Positions 1 to 5,136 of a DNA stretch of 5,136 nt are shown piece by piece. A program made the position numbers and the translations under genes. Positions within the stretch are counted from its first letter, which is position 1. Each line of letters opens with the position of its first letter. Under the pieces are notes generated by a model. That model saw only the letters and a program-made list of their open reading frames with translations. It did no database searches and had not been told where the DNA came from. This DNA is from JBEKYH01 sp049511115 (GTDB lineage Bacteria; Planctomycetota; Phycisphaerae; Tepidisphaerales; Tepidisphaeraceae): positions 1 to 5,136 of the forward strand of contig JBEKYH010000383.1 of the NCBI GenBank assembly GCA_049511115.1, given 5' to 3'.

Positions 1-409
1 CGTCGGCGTTGAGGAGGCGCGGCCCGACAAGGCCGGCGTCGGCGTGGGCACTGAGAGTGGCGAGCATTGCCGCAACCGCGCCGGGTTTGGGGAAAGCGTC
101 GCTGTTGATGAGGAGGATATTGTCGCCGTTGCTGGCGAGCATGCCCTGGTTGTTGGCGGCGCCGAAGCCGCGGTTGTCGGAATTCCCGATGAGCTTGACG
201 CCGGGAAAATTGTCACGGATGGCGTCCGGGCTGGAGTCGGTGGAGGCATTGTCCACGACGATAATTTCTGAGGGGATGTCGCGCAGGTCATCGATAAGGG
301 CGCGGAGGCAGTCCAGGGTCATTTGCCGCGTGTTGTAGCTGACCACGATGGCGCTGACGGCTAGAGGGCTGACCGCGATAGCGGCGGGTCGCGGCGGGGC
401 GTCAGGCAC
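1..409 (-). CDS. Family 2 glycosyltransferase (WbbL/rhamnosyltransferase-like), N-terminal part, cut by the window edge
   Basis: A cytoplasmic GT-A fold enzyme that would transfer a sugar from a nucleotide donor during polysaccharide assembly; 136 codons are visible and the C-terminus lies beyond base 1. After a proline/alanine-rich leader, residues 18-27 (VSAIVVSYNT) form the first Rossmann strand. VVDNAST at 51-57 is the nucleotide-binding signature, NRGFGAANNQG at 79-89 is the block typical of WbbL-like rhamnosyltransferases, and LLINSD at 99-104 sits where the DXD-type metal site is expected. I chose the GTG at 409-407: the frame has no earlier credible start, the core fold begins about 17 residues later, and AGGAG lies 7 bases upstream. 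This start overlaps the end of the acetyltransferase gene by 8 bases, which implies translational coupling. The family call is secure from motifs; acceptor and sugar are unknown. Confidence 0.9.
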   Translation of the reverse strand, partial: MPDAPPRPAAIAVSPLAVSAIVVSYNTRQMTLDCLRALIDDLRDIPSEIIVVDNASTDSSPDAIRDNFPGVKLIGNSDNRGFGAANNQGMLASNGDNILLINSDAFPKPGAVAAMLATLSAHADAGLVGPRLLNAD

Positions 410-1070
410 GGAGGGACTCCTGGCTGGCGGGGGCGTTGCCCTGGGCCGTTGTGGGTTTGCCGTCTGTTGCGGAAACCTTGGACTCGACCCAATGCGGTGA
501 TTTGCGGCGGCCGACCACTTTGGCGGGGATGCCGGCGGCGACGGAGTCGGCGGGGATGTCGGTGAGGACGACGGCGTTGGCGCCGATGACGGTGTTGTCG
601 CCGATATGGATGGGACCCAGCACTTTGGCGCCGGCGCCGAACATGACTTCGCTGCCGACGCGGGGATGGCCGTCGGGGCGGTCGGAGTTGACCCATTCCG
701 AGCCGCGGTCGCCGAGGGTGACGCCGTGAAAGATGCAGCAATCACTGGCGATTTCGACATCGCTGCCGATGACCACGCCAAAGCCGTGGACAATGACAAT
801 GCCGGGGCCAAGGCGGGCTTTGTAGGAAATATCGACGGCGAAAAGGTGTTGAGCGATGCGGGCGAGGAGCATCGGAATTAAAGGGATGCGATGTTTCCAG
901 AGAAAGTGGCCCAGGCGATAGAGGAAGATGGAATGAAAGCCGCGGTTGGTGAAGATGACTAGGACGGCCTTGGCGCGCGAGGCGTGGCCGCGGCTGAGGC
1001 GCGCGATGTCGCGGCGGAGGCAGGCGAGAAGGCCGGGGGCGCCGGGAGGTGTTTGGGGAGATAAGGTCAT
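402..1070 (-). CDS. CysE-like left-handed beta-helix acetyltransferase, probably a polysaccharide O- or N-acetyltransferase
   Basis: An acetyl-CoA-dependent transferase of 222 residues, resembling serine acetyltransferase. The helical N-terminal part carries GFHSIFLYRLGHFLW (44-58), the end of the CysE N-terminal domain. The hexapeptide beta-helix follows from about residue 80 (DISYKARLGPGIVIVHG) to about 187, including GAGAKVLGPIHIGDNTVIGANAVV (146-168, CoA-binding coils) and AGIPAKVVG (179-187). By my alignment from memory, H95 matches CysE catalytic His158, D80 matches Asp143 and H135 matches His193. The serine-binding Asp157 position is V94, and the loop before H135 is about five residues longer. 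With polysaccharide genes on both sides, I infer a sugar acetyltransferase rather than a cysteine-biosynthesis enzyme. The tail from about 190 is polar and low in complexity. The ATG at 1070 has no clear Shine-Dalgarno sequence but suits the family N-terminus. A true serine acetyltransferase remains possible. Confidence 0.85.
   Translation of the reverse strand: MTLSPQTPPGAPGLLACLRRDIARLSRGHASRAKAVLVIFTNRGFHSIFLYRLGHFLWKHRIPLIPMLLARIAQHLFAVDISYKARLGPGIVIVHGFGVVIGSDVEIASDCCIFHGVTLGDRGSEWVNSDRPDGHPRVGSEVMFGAGAKVLGPIHIGDNTVIGANAVVLTDIPADSVAAGIPAKVVGRRKSPHWVESKVSATDGKPTTAQGNAPASQESLRA
417..421 (-). promoter_or_regulatory. Shine-Dalgarno sequence for the family 2 glycosyltransferase
   Basis: AGGAG on the minus strand, 7 bases before the GTG start at 409, inside the last codons of the acetyltransferase gene. 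It decides the otherwise unclear GTG start, because no ATG occurs before the conserved core of the protein. Confidence 0.6.
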
Positions 1071-1089
1071 GTCAGGCGCGGGAGGGTTA

Positions 1090-1117
1090 GGACTGAGGAC
1101 TGAGGGCCGAGGACTGA
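1090..1117. repeat. Heptanucleotide tandem repeat (GGACTGA, four units)
   Basis: On the plus strand, four 7-base units run head to tail: GGACTGA, GGACTGA, GGGCCGA (diverged) and GGACTGA, followed by GAG. The preceding bases (AGGGTTA, 1083-1089) may be a further degenerate unit. The block lies in the gap between the SDR gene and the acetyltransferase gene and ends 19 bases upstream of the acetyltransferase ATG, so it would be part of that gene's leader. Nothing in it looks coding. Similar TCAGTCC-type strings seem familiar to me as intergenic low-complexity repeats, but that is recollection only. Confidence 0.7.
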
Positions 1118-1136
1118 GAGACGTAAACGCTCCCCA

Positions 1137-1162
1137 ATGAAAAGCGGTGGGCGGCGCCCACC
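1137..1162 (-). terminator. GC-rich hairpin with short T run; possible terminator after the SDR gene, or a dispersed palindromic repeat
   Basis: GGTGGGC (1146-1152) pairs perfectly with GCCCACC (1156-1162) around a 3-base loop. Read on the minus strand, the hairpin lies 35 bases past the SDR stop codon and is followed by GCTTTTC, which gives only four consecutive T residues. It could be a weak intrinsic terminator or attenuator within the cluster. The flanking string CCGTAGGGTGGGCGCC also resembles a widespread REP-like intergenic palindrome, so it may simply be a copy of a dispersed repeat. The hairpin is certain from sequence; the function is not. Confidence 0.4.
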
Positions 1163-1197
1163 CTACGGTTGTTTTGGTTTAGTATCATTTGAAGCAA

Positions 1198-2226
1198 TTA
1201 CATGGCATGTTGCGATACTGGCGCGGGTTGGCGGTTGCGCATATAGTTGAGCAGATGGCGCAGGCCGTCTTCGAGTTCGACGCGCGGCGCCCAGCCGGTC
1301 AGGTGGCGAATAAGGGAGACGTCGGTGTAGAAATTGCCGGTTTCGACTTTTTCGGCGTCGCCGGGCCAGGGAACGTGGGAGATGTCGCCGCATCCAATGA
1401 TGTTAATCAGCGTCTGCGCAAGGGCCAGGAGCGTGATGGGGCGGCCGTGGCCGAGGTTGAGGGTGCGGCCGATGGTCTGGTCGCAGGCGCCGATGCGCAG
1501 GAGGCCCTCGACTACGTCGTCAATATGAATGAAGTCGCGCGATTGCTCGCCGGTGCCGTAGAGGAAGATGGGGTCGCCGCGCAAGAGGCTGGAGGCAAAT
1601 TCATCGACGACGCCGTGAGAGCTGTTGCCCGCGGGGACATGGGGCCCATAGGAGACGGTCACGCGCGCGACGGTGGTGGAGACGCCGTGCAGGCGGTGGA
1701 AGAGGAGATGGTATTTTTCCGCGGTCAATTTGTGCACGCCGTAGGCGCTGGTTGGATTGGTTGGGTGCGATTCATCGACGGGCAGGTAATGGGCCGTGCC
1801 GTAGACAAGGCGGCTGCCGGCCATGACGACGCGCGGGGGCTTTGGAAGGCGGCGGATGGCCTCGAGCAGGGTGAGCTGGCCGGTGAGGTTGCCAAGAAGA
1901 TCGTCCACCGGCAGGGCGACGCTGCGAACCGCGCCGGTCGCGCCGGCCACGATGAAAATCATGTCGCGGCCGCTGAGGATGTGGCTGTACGTGGAAGGGT
2001 CGGCGAGGTCGAGTCGAAGCGCGTCTACCGAGGGAGGCAGGCGATCGGCTGGAACGGTGATGCCTCGCGAGGCGATGGAAACCTTGGCGCCCAGATCGAC
2101 AAGCCGTCGGACGAGGTTAAAGCCCATGAAGCCGCTGCCGCCGATGACCAGGACGTTGCGGCCGCGATAATGTTCAGGCCAATGATCCTGGGATGTCGCT
2201 GGTGATGGTGAATTGGGGGATATCAT
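1198..2226 (-). CDS. NAD(P)-dependent extended SDR nucleotide-sugar epimerase/dehydratase/reductase
   Basis: A complete 342-residue cytoplasmic enzyme, close to the usual 310-350 residues, acting on a nucleotide sugar. After about 20 polar leader residues comes a Rossmann fold with GGSGFMG (29-35, GxxGxxG dinucleotide motif) and LDLAD (72-76). The catalytic set is S138 in the AGSRLVYG block, then Y162 and K166 in YGVHK (YxxxK). SYGPH follows near 213, and RDFIHIDDVVEG lies at about 250-261, typical of UDP-glucose 4-epimerase and dTDP-glucose dehydratase relatives. The second strand ends in ASR (52-54) instead of the acidic residue common in NAD-using members, which may point to NADP. The ATG at 2226 has AAGGGA 7 bases upstream. 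The gene lies 72 bases after the glycosyltransferase gene. The fold is certain; epimerase, dehydratase and reductase cannot be separated by eye, so no symbol is given. Confidence 0.92.
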   Translation of the reverse strand: MISPNSPSPATSQDHWPEHYRGRNVLVIGGSGFMGFNLVRRLVDLGAKVSIASRGITVPADRLPPSVDALRLDLADPSTYSHILSGRDMIFIVAGATGAVRSVALPVDDLLGNLTGQLTLLEAIRRLPKPPRVVMAGSRLVYGTAHYLPVDESHPTNPTSAYGVHKLTAEKYHLLFHRLHGVSTTVARVTVSYGPHVPAGNSSHGVVDEFASSLLRGDPIFLYGTGEQSRDFIHIDDVVEGLLRIGACDQTIGRTLNLGHGRPITLLALAQTLINIIGCGDISHVPWPGDAEKVETGNFYTDVSLIRHLTGWAPRVELEDGLRHLLNYMRNRQPAPVSQHAM

Positions 2227-2233
2227 ACAAAGA

Positions 2234-2239
2234 TCCCTT
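2234..2239 (-). promoter_or_regulatory. Shine-Dalgarno sequence for the SDR gene
   Basis: AAGGGA on the minus strand with a 7-base spacer to the ATG at 2226. It supports that start and the polar leader of about 20 residues before the Rossmann fold, rather than an internal start. Confidence 0.5.
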
Positions 2240-2298
2240 GGTCAGGTGACGCCATCTCACTGGCTGTCTTCTCAGGGGCTGCCGGTGCAAAAATACGA

Positions 2299-3483
2299 TT
2301 AATGGCACGCTGCGGCAGATGCAACATTTGCTTCCAAAGAATTCAGGACGCCCTCGATCGAATCCACGCGCGCCTGCCATGAGTTGGCGCGGGCGACGGC
2401 CTGGCGTTTTGCGGCAAGCGATCGATCCTCACTCAGGGCCTGCCCAAGCTGGCGGCAAAAATCCTCCGGGCCCGATGCCAAGCGAACCAATTCGGGATAA
2501 TCTTTGAAACCGGAAACCTCCGTTGCCACTATCGGCTTGCCCGCGGCCAAATACTCCCACAACTTGATCGGCTGTAAACTCTGAACAAATTCGCTGACGC
2601 GATGCGGCACAATGCTAACGTCGAAGGCGCGCATATATTGTGGAACGTCCTGGTAGGGGGCGGCGTCGCGAAAAATGACCTTTCCCGTGGCGGTGAGGCG
2701 CTGGCGAATCGCCTCGGAAAGGTGATTGGGGCCGATAAACACCAGTGACCCGGCCGTAAGGCGGCGGGCGACGGATTCGACGAGGTCAATATCCAGGCGG
2801 TCGGTGTGGATGGTTCCGGTGTAGCCGAAGACCGGCCGAGGCCAGGCGGCGGCGTCAGGGGGCATGGGGCCTGATTGTTGCAAAACGCAAGCGTAATGAT
2901 CGGCATCGACCCCATTGGGGATGAGATGGAGCTTGCCGGCGGCCAGGGGCTGCTTGATTTCCTCGAGGCGTTGCGAGCAAACAATTACGGCGTCGGCGCG
3001 GCGGCAAAGTTCGCGATCCTGCCGGCGGGTTTGCTCGGCGAGCCATTGGGGCTGGTCGCGGCTGATCCAATCGTCGGTGATGTCATAGACAACTGCCGAC
3101 TCGTGCAAGTGACCGACCATGTCGACGGCCCAGTGGGGGTTAAGCCATAGAACGGGGCGGCGTATATTCAGTGCGGCGGCGAGGCGGCGGACGTGGCGGC
3201 GGGCGATCGCCTGGTTGAGCAAAACGCCCCAGCGAAAGCGCTCCAGGCCCACGCGCAGCGGCCGGCTGAAGGTGATGTTGGGGAACCCGGGCACGGTCAT
3301 GGGCGAAGAGTTGAAGAGCGTCTTAAAATCAAGTTGAGCGGCGTAACGCCAGACGTTGCGGGGGACGCCGATGAAGAGGATTTTCATTTCGGGATGGCGG
3401 CGGGCGAGTTCGGCGCAGACGAACTGGTTTCGCCGCCAAACGTCGTCCCAGTCTTCCATGGAAATAAAAATCAGATCGGGCAT
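2299..3483 (-). CDS. GT-B glycosyltransferase (GT1/GT4-type, TuaH-like)
   Basis: A complete 394-residue enzyme expected to transfer a sugar from a nucleotide donor to a growing glycan at the cytoplasmic face of the membrane. The N-terminal acceptor domain starts with LIFISMEDWDDVW (4-16), an opening seen in TuaH-like family members. YDITDDW lies at 133-139, and NGVD (190-193) marks the linker between domains. The donor domain starts at VFGYTGTIHTDRLD (218-231), continues with VFIGPN (248-253) and FRDAAPYQDVPQYM (271-284), and ends with PIKLWEYLAAGKPIVAT (305-321). That last block is the donor-binding segment, with E310 in the place of the family glutamate. There is no transmembrane segment. 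I kept the ATG at 3483 rather than the internal Met at residue 9, because the first beta strand needs residues 3-8; no Shine-Dalgarno sequence is visible. The linkage formed is unknown. Confidence 0.9.
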   Translation of the reverse strand: MPDLIFISMEDWDDVWRRNQFVCAELARRHPEMKILFIGVPRNVWRYAAQLDFKTLFNSSPMTVPGFPNITFSRPLRVGLERFRWGVLLNQAIARRHVRRLAAALNIRRPVLWLNPHWAVDMVGHLHESAVVYDITDDWISRDQPQWLAEQTRRQDRELCRRADAVIVCSQRLEEIKQPLAAGKLHLIPNGVDADHYACVLQQSGPMPPDAAAWPRPVFGYTGTIHTDRLDIDLVESVARRLTAGSLVFIGPNHLSEAIRQRLTATGKVIFRDAAPYQDVPQYMRAFDVSIVPHRVSEFVQSLQPIKLWEYLAAGKPIVATEVSGFKDYPELVRLASGPEDFCRQLGQALSEDRSLAAKRQAVARANSWQARVDSIEGVLNSLEANVASAAACH

Positions 3484-3754
3484 AGAGACCGCGCGGAAGG
3501 CGCGAGTACCTAATCGGCGTCATGATGAGCGGTCAACCATCAACGGGTGCAACGCTTATTGTTGACATGGCGCCGTGCATTTCCCCCTCTCCATGTACTC
3601 AGGGAAAGGGACGGGGTGAGGGTCGTATTTGAGTTTCGGTAGATGCTTGCAAATGGCGGCAATGAAGAACCCTCACCCTAACCCTCTCCCTGGGTACATG
3701 GAGAAGGGACCAGAAGCCCGAGGGGCGGCAGGACCCTTCTGAACAGGGAATGGG
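3484..3754. other. Noncoding gap between the aminotransferase and glycosyltransferase genes
   Basis: These 271 bases hold no credible gene in any frame. Besides the inverted repeat at 3584-3708, there is a small 5-bp stem (TGGGC/GCCCA) straddling the aminotransferase stop codon at 3751-3768, without a T run. On the minus strand, TTGACC at 3536-3531 resembles a -35 box, but only a poor -10 candidate (TTAGGT, 17 bases on) follows. A separate promoter for the downstream genes therefore cannot be claimed. This is the largest gap in the cluster and the most likely place for a transcript boundary. Confidence 0.6.
3584..3708. repeat. Long imperfect inverted repeat (two 40-base arms, 45-base spacer), MITE- or REP-like
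   Basis: The left arm 3584-3623 is the reverse complement of the right arm 3669-3708 at 34 of 40 positions. Two perfect 10-base blocks are the innermost GGGTGAGGGT/ACCCTCACCC (3614-3623 with 3669-3678) and CTCCATGTAC/GTACATGGAG (3589-3598 with 3694-3703). Each arm can also fold on itself, since CCCTCTCC-type and GGAGAAGGG/GGGAAAGGG-type runs lie about 10 bases apart, so two small hairpins compete with one long stem. It fills much of the noncoding gap between the aminotransferase and the glycosyltransferase genes. No open reading frame, T run or clear target-site duplication accompanies it. It is probably a dispersed palindromic element; it could affect read-through or message stability. Confidence 0.75.
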
Positions 3755-4963
3755 CTATGAATTGCCCAGCACGCGCCGGACGGCGTCGATCACGCTTTGC
3801 ACGTCGTCGTCGGTCAGCTTGGCGGAGAGCGGGATCGACAACGTGCGATCGGAAATAAATTCCGCCTGGGGATAATCGCCGCGCTTGAGGTTGTATGTTT
3901 TGGCGTAGTAGGGATGAGTGTGCAGGGCCACGTAATGCACGCCGGTGCCGATGTTTTCGCGCGTGAGGGCTTCGAGTATCTGGTCGCGCGATTTGCCGAT
4001 GCGATCGACGTCCAGGATCAGCGTATACAGGTGATACGCGTGGCGCGTGCCCGGGGCGGGATCAAGGGGCGTTTGCAGGGGAAGATCAGAAAATGCCTGC
4101 TGGTAGAGGTTCCAGATTTGCTGGCGGCGCGCCCAGTAGCGATCGACCTTTTCCAGTTGCTTTAAGCCGATGGCGGCTTGCAGATCCATCATGTTGTATT
4201 TGAAGCCGACCTCGACGACCTCGTAATGCTTGTAGCCCTGGTCGCTGAAGCGGCTCCAGGCGTCCTTGGACATGCCGTGCAGGCCGAGGATTTTGATGCG
4301 GTTGGCGGCATCCTGGTCGTGGCAGACGACCATGCCGCCTTCGCCGGTGGTGACGTTCTTGGTGACATAGAAACTGAAACAGCCAAAGTCGCCGAAGGTG
4401 CCGACGTGACGGCCGTCGATCTGGGTCTCGATGGCGTGGGCGCAGTCCTCGATGACTTTGAGGTTGCGCTCGCGGGCGATGCGCATGATGGCGAGCATGT
4501 CGCAGGGACGGCCCGCAAAATGGACCGGCAGAATCGCGCGCGTTCTCGGCGTGATCTTTTTGAGGACCTGCTCGGGGTCCAGGTTGAGGGTGCGGCGTTC
4601 GCAGTCGGCGAAGACGGGTGTGGCGCCGCAATGAATGATCGCGTTGGCGGTGGCGCAAAAGGTCATCGGCGTGGTGATGACTTCATCGCCCGGGCCGACG
4701 CCGGCGGCGAGCATGGCCAGGTGGAGGGCGGCGGTGCAGGAGTTGAGGGCCATCGCGTGCGGCGTGGCGACGTACTTGGCGAAGTTTTCCTGGAACTGGT
4801 GGACGCGCGGGCCGGTGCCGATCCAGCCGGAGCGCAAGGTGGCCACGACCTCCTCGATTTCGTCGGCGCCGAGGGCGGGGCTGCCGTAGACCAGGAAGTC
4901 CGGGCGGCGTTTATGCGCCGACAAGGGACGGACGGATTGGTGTGGCGTTGTGGCCATCGTCAT
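3755..4963 (-). CDS. DegT/DnrJ/EryC1/StrS-family PLP-dependent sugar aminotransferase
   Basis: A complete 402-residue fold-type I PLP enzyme that transfers an amino group, usually from glutamate, to a keto nucleotide sugar, giving an amino sugar for the glycan. Landmarks in order: GSGWIGTGP near 45-52, the phosphate-binding turn NSCTAALHLA (74-83), IEDCAHA (171-177, with D173 facing the pyridine nitrogen), SFYVTKNVTTGEGG (197-210, with K202 the Schiff-base lysine), FKYNMMDLQAAIGLKQL (254-270, the family NYRM-ELQAA block) and GTGVHYVALHTHPYY (339-353). The length is at the upper end of the usual 370-400. The pattern around K202 resembles the ArnB/PseC branch, which aminates C4 keto sugars, but regiochemistry cannot be assigned by eye. 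The start may be ATG 4963 or ATG 4957: the purine run GAGAG at 4970-4966 is 2 bases from the first and 8 from the second, which favours the second. It follows the upstream partial gene by 57 bases. Confidence 0.95.
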   Translation of the reverse strand: MTMATTPHQSVRPLSAHKRRPDFLVYGSPALGADEIEEVVATLRSGWIGTGPRVHQFQENFAKYVATPHAMALNSCTAALHLAMLAAGVGPGDEVITTPMTFCATANAIIHCGATPVFADCERRTLNLDPEQVLKKITPRTRAILPVHFAGRPCDMLAIMRIARERNLKVIEDCAHAIETQIDGRHVGTFGDFGCFSFYVTKNVTTGEGGMVVCHDQDAANRIKILGLHGMSKDAWSRFSDQGYKHYEVVEVGFKYNMMDLQAAIGLKQLEKVDRYWARRQQIWNLYQQAFSDLPLQTPLDPAPGTRHAYHLYTLILDVDRIGKSRDQILEALTRENIGTGVHYVALHTHPYYAKTYNLKRGDYPQAEFISDRTLSIPLSAKLTDDDVQSVIDAVRRVLGNS

Positions 4964-5020
4964 ATCTCTCTATTCGTTCCAAATTGGCCGCTAGATGAGC
5001 CGGCACAATTGTTTTTTAGG

Positions 5021-5136
5021 TTATTGCGATCCAAGGGCAGTTATGAGCGTTTCATATTGGTTTTGCCAGTCGAAGACCTCCGCCCTGGCGCGCGATTTAG
5101 CGCCCCATTGGCTGCGCGTCTGCGGGTCCTTGATGA
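5021..5136 (-). CDS. C-terminal end of a probable GT-B glycosyltransferase, cut by the window edge
   Basis: Only the last 37 codons and a TAA stop (5023-5021) are visible; the rest lies beyond base 5136. The translated end contains GAKSRARAEVFDWQNQYETL, the pattern of the last helices of GT4-type glycosyltransferases: a basic, alanine-rich helix, then an aromatic-Trp pair, then a short helix ending in a leucine-rich tail. The frame stays open to the edge and has the same GC-rich codon use as the neighbours. It sits 57 bases upstream of the aminotransferase in the same direction, consistent with one transcript. The short length makes the family call tentative. Confidence 0.6.
   Translation of the reverse strand, partial: IKDPQTRSQWGAKSRARAEVFDWQNQYETLITALGSQ

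Noticed and set aside
1189..2205. A 338-codon open frame on the plus strand opposite the SDR gene
   Set aside because: Its composition (runs of Ala, Gly, Asp, Val) is what GC-rich codons give when read antisense, it has no recognisable motif, and the minus-strand frame is an unmistakable SDR.
3508..3536. Possible sigma-70 promoter on the minus strand before the GT-B glycosyltransferase (TTGACC, 17 bases, TTAGGT)
   Set aside because: The -35 box is good, but the -10 box matches only two of six consensus bases; this is not enough to call in GC-rich sequence.
3562..3567. Perfect TTGACA on the plus strand in the 271-base gap
   Set aside because: No -10-like sequence follows at 16-18 bases, and no plus-strand gene lies downstream.
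3584..3708. Inverted repeat as a CRISPR array or complete insertion sequence
   Set aside because: There are only two arms in inverted, not direct, orientation, a single spacer, and no transposase frame between or beside them.
3751..3768. Small stem TGGGC/GCCCA across the aminotransferase stop codon as a terminator
   Set aside because: Only five base pairs with an 8-base loop and no T run after it on the minus strand.
4086..4658. A 190-codon minus-strand frame inside the aminotransferase gene, rich in Arg, His and Pro
   Set aside because: It is an out-of-frame reading of the aminotransferase with an Arg/His/Pro-biased composition and no domain; the true frame has all family motifs.
4983..5005. 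GGCCGC/GCCGGC-type partial palindrome between the partial glycosyltransferase and the aminotransferase
   Set aside because: Only four to five pairable bases; expected by chance in GC-rich DNA.

Overview
The window is a stretch of a surface-polysaccharide (exopolysaccharide, capsule or O-antigen type) biosynthesis cluster. All six recognisable genes lie on the minus strand, so the cluster reads from the right edge to the left edge. The sequence is GC-rich. No rRNA, tRNA, CRISPR array, transposase or phage gene is visible. The host cannot be fixed from these genes. The GC-rich coding, the mix of visible and absent Shine-Dalgarno sequences, and the kinds of short intergenic repeats look to me like a Planctomycetota-type or similar environmental bacterium, but that is a low-confidence impression.

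Layout in transcription order: (1) the last 37 codons of a probable glycosyltransferase (5136-5021); (2) a complete DegT/DnrJ/EryC1/StrS-family PLP sugar aminotransferase (4963-3755); (3) a 271-base gap holding a 40-bp imperfect inverted repeat with a 45-base spacer; (4) a complete GT-B glycosyltransferase (3483-2299); (5) a complete extended SDR nucleotide-sugar epimerase/dehydratase/reductase (2226-1198); (6) a 127-base gap with a GC-rich hairpin and a heptanucleotide tandem repeat; (7) a complete CysE-like left-handed beta-helix acetyltransferase (1070-402); (8) the N-terminal 136 codons of a family 2 glycosyltransferase (409-1), which overlaps the acetyltransferase by 8 bases.

Inferred joint role: the SDR and the aminotransferase make a modified (probably amino) nucleotide sugar, the glycosyltransferases add sugars to a lipid-linked oligosaccharide, and the acetyltransferase decorates a sugar. 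Exact substrates cannot be read from sequence alone. No new defence or mobile system is evident. The points most worth checking are the cofactor-binding residues of the SDR, the loss of serine-binding aspartates in the CysE-like protein, and the two repeat-bearing intergenic gaps.
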